From: an uncultured Chlorobiaceae bacterium
Lineage (GTDB): Bacteria > Bacteroidota > Chlorobiia > Chlorobiales > Chlorobiaceae
Direction: 5' to 3'
Assembly (NCBI GenBank): GCA_903874585.1
Contig: CAIQSY010000199.1
Location: 1-6,517 of the forward strand
Length of the DNA stretch: 6,517 nucleotides
Program-made: the position numbers and the translations under genes
Notes under the pieces: generated by a model
Databases searched by the model: none
What the model was told of the DNA's origin: nothing
The model's input: the letters and a program-made list of their open reading frames with translations, nothing else
Shown: positions 1 through 4,556 of the stretch, piece by piece
Layout: each line of letters begins with the position of its first letter
How positions within the stretch are numbered: the stretch's first letter is position 1

Positions 1-248
1 GTGCCAAATGGCAATGAAGGGTGAGCTGCCGTCAGTTGAGCCATATTGAAGGTTTCGCCATTAGCGGTCTTTCGTCCATGAAATTGACCAGCATAAAATG
101 ATGCTTTGCCTTCAGTAACAGAAGTAGTATTAGTCTTATTTGCCTGCTCAACAGCGAATCCATTGTGCTGCAGACAAAAAGTCGAAAACGTGATGCCGAT
201 CAGTGCGGCAAAAAATGGTTTTTTAAAGAAATATTTTTCATGTCTCAT
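1..248 (-). CDS. rlpA: RlpA-family septal-ring lytic transglycosylase-like protein, N-terminal part (truncated by window edge)
   Basis: Reading the minus strand from ATG at 248 gives 82 codons that run off the left edge without a stop. Residues 1-33 look like a signal peptide: basic start, hydrophobic core FFAALIGIT, then small residues before about residue 33. A Cys at 25 might be a lipoprotein cysteine, but the surrounding STFC is a poor lipobox. Residues 47-82 are the start of the double-psi beta-barrel domain typical of RlpA, with GKASFYAGQFHGRKTANGE followed by TAAHPSLPFG. Family members bind denuded glycan strands, and some cleave them as lytic transglycosylases at the septum. The usual acidic residue three after the conserved Glu (GE..D) is Asn here. 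The catalytic Asp of the downstream NDRG motif lies outside the window, so activity cannot be judged. A GGAGGAG lies about 24 bases upstream, too far for a normal ribosome binding site. No alternative in-frame start exists before the upstream stop. Confidence 0.88.
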   Translation of the reverse strand, partial: MRHEKYFFKKPFFAALIGITFSTFCLQHNGFAVEQANKTNTTSVTEGKASFYAGQFHGRKTANGETFNMAQLTAAHPSLPFG

Positions 249-364
249 ACGCTCATGGTTTAAGCCCGCTACTCCTCCAACAACTGCGATTCAAAACGGA
301 GAGCTAAAAATGAATAAAAATCAAGGTCTAATTCAGTCGCGTCACAGGTGAAATATACAGAAAA

Positions 365-392
365 ATTGTAGAAAACAACCAATTTTACCCAA
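365..392 (-). promoter_or_regulatory. Candidate sigma70-type promoter for rlpA
   Basis: On the minus strand a -35-like TTGGGT (387-392, 3 of 6 matches to TTGACA) is followed after 16 bases by TACAAT (365-370, 5 of 6 matches to TATAAT). Transcription would start near 358, giving an untranslated leader of about 110 bases to the rlpA ATG at 248. The surroundings are AT-rich, so chance matches are expected. Confidence 0.3.
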
Positions 393-452
393 CGAGGCTA
401 AGTTTTAGCAAGAAAACTCGCCATCTAACGTAATAAATAAATGGAATAGGGG

Positions 453-482
453 GTATTCACAATGTGATACGTTGTGGTATCA
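453..482. repeat. Cluster of three related inverted arms (operator-like or RNA switch-like)
   Basis: TGATAC (465-470) and GTATCA (477-482) form a perfect six-base dyad with a six-base spacer. The left arm extended to GTGATAC (464-470) is also complementary to GTATTCAC (453-460), with one bulged T. The middle arm can therefore pair with either neighbour but not both. It lies roughly 305 bases before the kup start and 205 before rlpA. It could be a protein binding site or nothing. Confidence 0.4.
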
Positions 483-666
483 AAAAGATTTATCCAACAA
501 AAAAGAATATTCATTCCCGATATTGAATAATTATTAGTGGATAATATGCCCACCGCAACAGCTCACAAGCGGTTGGCGAACAAGGCTGATACGAAGCATT
601 AAAGTACATGTCAACGACGCTATCGACACGCATGACACAGTGTTCATAGCTGGCTGAAACGTGATC

Positions 667-710
667 ATCTCTACTGAGAGCTGATCGCGCGCTTGCCCGT
701 TGGTAGAGAT
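667..710. repeat. Eight-base inverted repeat overlapping the candidate kup promoter
   Basis: ATCTCTAC (667-674) and GTAGAGAT (703-710) are perfectly complementary, and two further G-T pairs could extend the stem inward (675/702 and 676/701). The spacer between the eight-base arms is 28 bases. The right arm falls between the proposed -35 and -10 of kup, where a repressor half-site would interfere with polymerase. If transcription instead starts upstream, the same sequence could form a stem in the leader. Confidence 0.4.
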
Positions 711-720
711 TGTCTATATT
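693..720 (+). promoter_or_regulatory. Candidate sigma70-type promoter for kup-terC
   Basis: TTGCCC (693-698, 4 of 6 consensus) is separated by 16 bases from TATATT (715-720, 5 of 6). Transcription would begin near 727, about 60 bases before the ATG at 788. This supports the ATG at 788 over the TTG at 710 as the kup start, because the TTG would lie upstream of the transcript. The leader is pyrimidine-rich and shows no Shine-Dalgarno sequence. Confidence 0.4.
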
Positions 721-787
721 CAAAACCCGTACACTATGGTCAAGCGGGCTGTTAAATCGGACTTTTTTTCATTTTCTCAATGCAATT

Positions 788-2701
788 ATGTCAACAATAT
801 CGGCAGAACCCGATAGTGGAAACCATGCAGAACCATTTGGTATAAAGCGTCTGGCGGGTCTCTCGCTGGCGGCTCTTGGCGTGGTATTCGGCGATATCGG
901 CACAAGTCCACTTTATGCGGTTCGAGAGTGTTTTCATGGCGAATATGGCATCCCCATTACGCACGATAATATCCTCGGTGTTCTCTCCCTCCTTGTCTGG
1001 TCACTTCTTTTGATTGTCAGTCTGAAATATCTCACCTTTATCATGAAAGCTGATAATGATGGTGAGGGTGGCATTCTTGCCCTTACGGCACTTATTATCA
1101 CACAAAGTCGGAAAAATGGGTATAACCGAGGCTTTCTGGTAATCATTGGCTTGTTTGGTGCTGCATTGCTTTATGGGGATGGCATGATAACGCCTGCCAT
1201 ATCGGTGCTCAGTGCTGTCGAGGGTGTTCAAATTATTGCGCCAGCATTCAAGGAACTGGTTATACCGGTTACAGTTGCTGTACTTGTTGGACTGTTCTTC
1301 TTTCAACATCACGGAACAGCACGTGTTGGTGCACTGTTCGGACCAATTATTTTCGTCTGGTTTTTCGTCATCGGGTTGCTTGGGCTTGTAGAGATTTTCA
1401 AGTTTCCGCAGATTCTGCAGGCAATAATGCCTTGGTACGGCATCTCATTTCTGTTGAACAATCATCTTCAGGGCTTTATGGTGCTGGGCGCTGTTTTTCT
1501 TTCTGTTACCGGTGCAGAAGCGCTTTATGCCGATATGGGTCATTTTGGCAGGCGTCCGATCCGACTGACTTGGGTGCTGCTGGTGCTTCCGGCATTGCTC
1601 CTGAACTATTTCGGGCAAGGAGCTCTTCTTCTTGCTTTTCCACAACAATCACACCATCCATTTTACGGACTTGTGCCTTCATGGGCAATGATTCCGATGG
1701 TGATACTTTCAACGTCAGCTACCATTATCGCATCACAGGCACTGATAACCGGTGTTTTTTCTTTAACCCAGCAGGCGATCCAGCTCGGATATCTGCCACG
1801 GGTAACCATCACCCATACTTCGGCCAAACATATAGGACAGATTTATGTCCCGGCTGCAAACTGGGCGTTAATGATTGCAACAATAACACTCGTTATCGGT
1901 TTTGGCTCTTCAAGTAAACTTGCTGCAGCTTACGGTGTTGCGGTAACAGCAACTATGCTGATTTCAACCATTCTTTTCTATTTCGTCGCTCGCGACCTCT
2001 GGCAATGGAATAGAGTTGCACTCAATCTTCTCGTCCTCTTTTTTGGGATTATTGATATCTCATTTTTTGGTGCAAGTATCACCAAGCTGTTTCAAGGCGC
2101 ATGGTTTCCACTGGTCATTGGTTTTGCCATCTTTGCACTGATGCTGACATGGAAGCAGGGGCGCAGTCTGCTTATGGCACAATTGCAGGCGCAAACACTC
2201 ACAATTGAAGAGTTTATGCAGAGTCTTGCCTTGCAGCAGCCTTATCGAGTAAACGGTCAGGCGGTCTATCTGACAGCCAATCCTGATATTGTACCTGTTG
2301 CCATGCTGCACAATTTGCGTCACAACAAAATCATGCATTCCGATGTCGCTATCTTTCATTTCAGTACAGAACGGGTGCCAAGAGTGCCAAACAATCGTAA
2401 AGTAGAGGTGACAAAACTTGGTGATGGTTTTTTCAAGGTTGTTGCCCGCTACGGTTTTCTTGAATACCCCAATATCCGTCAAGTGATTGCGTTAGCAAAT
2501 CATCAGGGACTGCATTTTAAACCTGAAGCTATCAGCTTTTTCCTGAGTCGTGAAAAAATTGTGACCGGACTGAAGTCCAGAATGACCTCGTGGAGCAAGA
2601 AACTCTTTGCCTTGATGGCGCGCAATGCTATCAGTGCTACGTCCTACTATAATCTGCCATCTGGTCAGGTCATTGAAATCGGTGTTCTCGTACAAATCTG
2701 A
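788..2701 (+). CDS. kup: Kup (TrkD/HAK) family potassium uptake protein
   Basis: The 637-residue product matches the usual Kup length (about 620-640). Kup proteins are inner-membrane K+ importers, probably H+-coupled. Numbering from ATG 788, the family signatures run in order: GVVFGDIGTSPLYA (31-44), KADNDGEGG (87-95), YGDGMITPAISVLSAVEG (129-146), FLSVTGAEALYADMGHFG (237-254), LNYFGQGALLL (272-282), SQALITGVFSLTQQA (316-330) and GQIYVPAANW (350-359). About twelve hydrophobic segments occupy residues 20-455. Residues 460-637 form the typical soluble cytoplasmic C-terminal domain. The reading frame extends upstream to a TTG at 710, adding 26 residues. I prefer ATG 788 because family members start shortly before the KRLAGLSLAALG segment and because a candidate promoter lies at 693-720. 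Its stop is ten bases before terC, implying co-transcription. No frame damage or missing key residue is seen. Confidence 0.95.
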   Translation: MSTISAEPDSGNHAEPFGIKRLAGLSLAALGVVFGDIGTSPLYAVRECFHGEYGIPITHDNILGVLSLLVWSLLLIVSLKYLTFIMKADNDGEGGILALTALIITQSRKNGYNRGFLVIIGLFGAALLYGDGMITPAISVLSAVEGVQIIAPAFKELVIPVTVAVLVGLFFFQHHGTARVGALFGPIIFVWFFVIGLLGLVEIFKFPQILQAIMPWYGISFLLNNHLQGFMVLGAVFLSVTGAEALYADMGHFGRRPIRLTWVLLVLPALLLNYFGQGALLLAFPQQSHHPFYGLVPSWAMIPMVILSTSATIIASQALITGVFSLTQQAIQLGYLPRVTITHTSAKHIGQIYVPAANWALMIATITLVIGFGSSSKLAAAYGVAVTATMLISTILFYFVARDLWQWNRVALNLLVLFFGIIDISFFGASITKLFQGAWFPLVIGFAIFALMLTWKQGRSLLMAQLQAQTLTIEEFMQSLALQQPYRVNGQAVYLTANPDIVPVAMLHNLRHNKIMHSDVAIFHFSTERVPRVPNNRKVEVTKLGDGFFKVVARYGFLEYPNIRQVIALANHQGLHFKPEAISFFLSREKIVTGLKSRMTSWSKKLFALMARNAISATSYYNLPSGQVIEIGVLVQI

Positions 2702-2711
2702 CAAGTGATGT

Positions 2712-3479
2712 ATGTTTGATCTTTTGCGGGAAATTGTCGCCAATCCGCTTGCTTCGCTGTTAGTGGTTGGGAACTTGATTATTATCGAAAGCCTGCTCTC
2801 TGTCGACAACGCGGCTGTTCTTGCCACCATGGTGATGGACCTGCCGGAAAAGCAGCGTTCAGCAGCTCTGAAATACGGTATTATCGGCGCTTATCTCTTC
2901 CGTGGTCTCTGCCTGTTTTTCGCCTCTATCCTGATTAAAATCTGGTGGCTCAAACCGATTGGCGGCTTCTATCTGCTTTATCTGCTCTTTGCCTGGCTCA
3001 AGGGACGAAAAACGCCACAGAAAAATGACGATTTACTCGACAAAGAGAGTAACCGCTTTTATAGGATGACCGCCGGCAAGTTGGGTGCTTTCTGGTCAAC
3101 GGTTATCCTGATTGAAATGATGGATTTAGCGTTTTCAATCGATAATATTTTTGCTGCCGTAGCGTTTACAGACAATCTGCTGCTTATTTGTACTGGTGTG
3201 TTTATTGGTATTCTTGCCATGCGCTTTGTTGCGCAAGGGTTTGTGGGGTTAATGGAGCGCTATCCATTTCTCGAAGCATGTGCGTTTCTGGTCATTGGAC
3301 TGCTTGGGCTCAAACTGACACTCTCCGCCACTGGGCATTTTTATCCTGACGCCATATTCGTGAAATTACTGGATAGCCACGAAGCCGATATCGTCACGTC
3401 GTGCATCACTGTCGCCATCTTTTTTATCCCTGTACTCACCTGTAAACTCTTCAATATTCCTGCCAGAAAGCTGAATTGA
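2712..3479 (+). CDS. TerC/YkoY/Alx-family integral membrane protein (probable divalent cation, Mn2+-type, exporter)
   Basis: The product is a 255-residue polytopic membrane protein of the TerC family. Both family signatures are present as an inverted pair: ESLLSVDNAAVLA (26-38, with E26, D32 and N33) and IEMMDLAFSIDNIFAA (134-149, with E135, D138, D144 and N145). These acidic residues within membrane segments are the expected metal site. I count seven or so hydrophobic segments, with a charged loop near residues 98-120 separating the two halves. Bacterial relatives (Alx, YkoY, YceF, TerC) have been tied to manganese export or to metallation of exported proteins, and to tellurite resistance in plasmid ter clusters. 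No ter genes are present here, so tellurite is unlikely to be the main role. The ATG sits ten bases after the kup stop without a clear Shine-Dalgarno sequence, so translational coupling to kup is plausible. Confidence 0.9.
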   Translation: MFDLLREIVANPLASLLVVGNLIIIESLLSVDNAAVLATMVMDLPEKQRSAALKYGIIGAYLFRGLCLFFASILIKIWWLKPIGGFYLLYLLFAWLKGRKTPQKNDDLLDKESNRFYRMTAGKLGAFWSTVILIEMMDLAFSIDNIFAAVAFTDNLLLICTGVFIGILAMRFVAQGFVGLMERYPFLEACAFLVIGLLGLKLTLSATGHFYPDAIFVKLLDSHEADIVTSCITVAIFFIPVLTCKLFNIPARKLN

Positions 3480-3509
3480 ATAATTCATGGACTCCGGCGA
3501 AACAGGATT
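3477..3509 (+). repeat. Left copy of imperfect direct repeat flanking brnTA
   Basis: The block starts at the terC stop codon. Its first part, TGAATAATTCAT (3477-3488), and second part, CCGGCGAAACAGGATT (3494-3509), match the right copy at 4097-4127 at 25 of 28 aligned bases. The variable middle is five bases here and three in the right copy. The copies are about 620 bases apart and enclose the toxin-antitoxin pair. Confidence 0.6.
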
Positions 3510-3511
3510 TT

Positions 3512-3535
3512 GATTCAAAGACCTACCGTTGAATC
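3512..3535. promoter_or_regulatory. Seven-base dyad between terC and brnT (autoregulatory operator or weak terminator)
   Basis: GATTCAA (3512-3518) and TTGAATC (3529-3535) are perfectly complementary across a ten-base spacer. The dyad lies 43-66 bases before brnT. Antitoxins with a ribbon-helix-helix fold, as in BrnA, typically bind such dyads to repress their own operon, so an operator is the favoured reading. As a terminator for terC it is weak, because the stem is AT-rich and only a short T-run follows. Confidence 0.4.
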
Positions 3536-3542
3536 TTTCGCG

Positions 3543-3571
3543 TTGCTTTTCCTTTGTACATAATTTATATT
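3543..3571 (+). promoter_or_regulatory. Candidate promoter for brnTA
   Basis: TTGCTT (3543-3548, 3 of 6 consensus) and TATATT (3566-3571, 5 of 6) are separated by 17 bases. Transcription would begin at about 3578, essentially at the brnT ATG (3579), which would make the message leaderless. That agrees with the absence of a Shine-Dalgarno sequence there. The region is AT-rich, so the match is weak evidence. Confidence 0.3.
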
Positions 3572-3578
3572 TACAATT

Positions 3579-3863
3579 ATGGCTATAGAATTTCAATGGG
3601 ATGACAACAAAGCCAAGCTCAATTCTGAGAAACATGGCATAACTTTTCAAGAAGCAAAAACCGTGTTCTATGACGAATTTGCTGATCAATTTTTTGATCA
3701 AAAAAATTCCGACGAAGAGGATCGCTTCCTTCTCCTTGGCAGAAGTATTCACTCCAGAATTTTGATGGTCAGCCACTGCTATAGAGAATCTGATGACGTA
3801 ATAAGAATCATCTCCGCTCGCAAAGCAACCAAAAGCGAAACTAAATTCTACAGGGGTAACTGA
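3579..3863 (+). CDS. brnT: BrnT-family type II toxin (ribonuclease)
   Basis: The 94-residue product has the BrnT layout throughout: W7 with D8, K11, N15, then KHGITFQEA (18-26), a conserved VF.D (29-32), E47 and R49, G54, and the C-terminal signature RIISARKATKSE (76-87) followed by Y91. BrnT toxins fold like RelE-type ribonucleases and cut RNA to stop growth, held in check by BrnA. Length and motif order are typical, so the toxin appears intact. The stop codon TGA overlaps the brnA start as TGATG, giving toxin-first order with translational coupling, as expected for this family. Five of its seven arginine codons are AGA or AGG, unlike the kup-terC pair just upstream. No Shine-Dalgarno sequence precedes the ATG. 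Confidence 0.92.
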   Translation: MAIEFQWDDNKAKLNSEKHGITFQEAKTVFYDEFADQFFDQKNSDEEDRFLLLGRSIHSRILMVSHCYRESDDVIRIISARKATKSETKFYRGN

Positions 3864-4081
3864 TGAAAGAAGAATACGATCTCTCAAAAATGCAGCGTAA
3901 AAAAAATCCATTCGCTGCAAAATTGAAAAAGCCCGTAACAATCAGACTTGGTGAAGATGTTGTTGACTACTTCAAATCACTTTCTAATGAAATGGGTCTT
4001 CCCTACCAGTCATTGATAAATCTCTATCTCAGAGATTGTGTATCAACACATAGAAAACCAAATTTCAATTGGACTGAGTGA
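3863..4081 (+). CDS. brnA: BrnA-family antitoxin with ribbon-helix-helix DNA-binding domain
   Basis: This 72-residue protein directly follows brnT with a one-base overlap (TGATG), and an AGGGG at 3852-3856 serves as a ribosome binding site. Residues 1-21 are charged and probably contact the toxin. KKPVTIRL (22-29) is the DNA-contacting beta strand, helix one spans about 31-42, and GLPYQSLINLYLRDCV (45-60) is the turn and second helix. BrnA dimers neutralise BrnT and repress the operon by binding a dyad near its promoter; the dyad at 3512-3535 is the obvious candidate. Three of its four arginine codons are AGA. Family assignment rests on the fold pattern and on pairing with BrnT. The sequence alone could also be read as a generic ribbon-helix-helix antitoxin. 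Confidence 0.9.
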   Translation: MKEEYDLSKMQRKKNPFAAKLKKPVTIRLGEDVVDYFKSLSNEMGLPYQSLINLYLRDCVSTHRKPNFNWTE

Positions 4082-4096
4082 GCGTGCCATCTACCC

Positions 4097-4127
4097 TGAA
4101 TAATTTATCCCCCGACGAAACAGAATT
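4097..4127 (+). repeat. Right copy of imperfect direct repeat flanking brnTA
   Basis: TGAATAATTTAT (4097-4108) and CCGACGAAACAGAATT (4112-4127) match the left copy at 3477-3509 with one and two mismatches respectively. The spacing between the parts is three bases instead of five. Similarity may continue weakly to about 4158, since GAAT recurs at 3531 and 4150 at nearly the same offset. It begins 16 bases after the brnA stop codon. Confidence 0.6.
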
Positions 4128-4140
4128 GCCTTGAGGGGGA
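4108..4140. repeat. G/C-capped dyad downstream of brnA
   Basis: TCCCCC (4108-4113) pairs with GGGGGA (4135-4140) across a 21-base spacer. On the plus strand it is followed by A residues rather than T residues, so it is not a standard intrinsic terminator for brnA. It is more likely a structured 3' end or a by-product of the repeat it overlaps. Confidence 0.3.
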
Positions 4141-4177
4141 AAAACATCTGAATTTCTACAAAGGACAAAAAATCAGT

Positions 4178-4205
4178 TTGTTTCTTCACGATTTTTTTGT
4201 ATAAA
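4178..4205 (+). promoter_or_regulatory. Candidate promoter for the 95-residue protein gene
   Basis: TTGTTT (4178-4183, 3 of 6 consensus) and TATAAA (4200-4205, 5 of 6) have a 16-base spacing, giving a start near 4212 and a leader of about 57 bases. A second perfect TATAAT at 4229-4234 lacks a recognisable -35, but would give a leader of about 28 bases. Either could drive the gene at 4269. Confidence 0.35.
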
Positions 4206-4268
4206 GCGAAAAGAAATAACTGAATAACTATAATGTCCGATCGTACCGACGGAAAAGGAGGGTGTGCT

Positions 4269-4556
4269 ATGAAACAGTTCAGGGCCGGTGACAAAATTAT
4301 CTACCACAAACCAAAAAGCTCATTTCGACCCAGTCCAAAAGCTCGCGAAGTTTACCCCTTTGAGCATGGTGAGGCGTATCACTACATTGTGGATAAGTTC
4401 TGGAAAGTTGACCAGGTCAACAACGACGGCACCATTGAAGTTGTGACGCGAACAGGGAAAAAACATCGCCTGCAAACCAACGATCCAAACATCAGGAAAG
4501 CCAATCCTCTCCAGCACTTCCTGTATCGTAAGCGCTTTCTTGTTGCTGAAAATTAA
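4269..4556 (+). CDS. Conserved-looking small protein of unknown function (95 aa)
   Basis: I do not recognise a named family. The start at 4269 is chosen because AGGAGGG (4256-4262) sits six bases upstream; the frame also opens at ATG 4233, but that lacks a ribosome binding site. The product is soluble, basic and cysteine-free. It opens with FRAGDKIIYHKPKSSF (4-19), a pattern common at the first strand of small SH3-like or KOW-like barrels. After PSPKAREVYPFEHGE come two likely beta strands, YIVDKFWKVDQV (39-50) and TIEVVTRTGKKHRL (55-68). The tail is NDPNIRKANPLQHFLYRKRF. I have a vague memory of similar uncharacterised proteins in cyanobacteria and planctomycetes, with a GDK start and a DPN(I/L)R tail, but cannot confirm it. 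The many Lys/Arg/His residues would fit nucleic-acid binding; this is speculation. Its TAA overlaps the stop codon of the opposing gene. Confidence 0.85.
   Translation: MKQFRAGDKIIYHKPKSSFRPSPKAREVYPFEHGEAYHYIVDKFWKVDQVNNDGTIEVVTRTGKKHRLQTNDPNIRKANPLQHFLYRKRFLVAEN

Larger units (their letters stand above)
249..787. other. Non-coding divergent region between rlpA and kup
   Basis: This 539-base stretch separates the divergent rlpA and kup starts. It is AT-rich on the rlpA side (about 300-545) and more balanced from about 550 on. I see no convincing gene. It does hold small dyads: 397-409 (GCTAA-GTT-TTAGC), 453-482 (three related arms), 508-529 (TATTCA-N10-TGAATA) and 667-710 (eight-base arms). 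It also has candidate promoters facing outward at both ends. I looked for ydaO-type (c-di-AMP) and yybP-ykoY-type (manganese) riboswitch signatures, which would suit a K+ or TerC operon, and did not recognise either. Confidence 0.6.

Noticed and set aside
106..351. Plus-strand 81-codon frame at the left end
   Set aside because: It is antisense to the RlpA-like frame, which carries an unmistakable domain signature, and its own translation has no recognisable features.
586..614. Minus-strand perfect TTGACA (609-614) with TATCAG 17 bases on (586-591)
   Set aside because: A good -35, but the -10 is only 4 of 6, and the transcript would need a leader of about 330 bases to reach rlpA. Kept as a remote possibility only.
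511..723. Minus-strand 70-codon frame upstream of kup
   Set aside because: No ribosome binding site, no recognisable motif, and it covers the probable kup promoter and dyads; treated as chance.
710..787. Upstream TTG start for kup adding 26 residues
   Set aside because: The extra segment does not look like the Kup N-terminus, and the best promoter candidate (693-720) would place the TTG upstream of the transcript.
249..787. Manganese (yybP-ykoY) or c-di-AMP (ydaO) riboswitch ahead of kup-terC
   Set aside because: Either would make biological sense, but I could not see their conserved core segments. A covariance-model scan would be decisive.
2060..2482. Minus-strand 140-codon frame inside kup
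   Set aside because: Antisense to the conserved Kup frame, with cysteine- and histidine-rich translation typical of a shadow.
3366..3941. Minus-strand 191-codon frame across the terC end and brnT
   Set aside because: It lies antisense to two well-supported genes and shows no domain pattern; a shadow frame.
4108..4140. Intrinsic terminator after brnA
   Set aside because: The stem of C and G runs has a 21-base loop and is followed by A residues rather than a T-run, so it does not meet the usual terminator form.
4221..4250. Possible third copy of the direct repeat (TGAATAACTAT then CCG)
   Set aside because: Only the first part resembles the repeat, and the diagnostic CGAAACAG core is absent; probably chance in AT-rich sequence.
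4233..4268. ATG at 4233 as start of the small protein, adding 12 residues
   Set aside because: No ribosome binding site there, and the ideal AGGAGGG lies between it and the ATG at 4269; it also overlaps a TATAAT.
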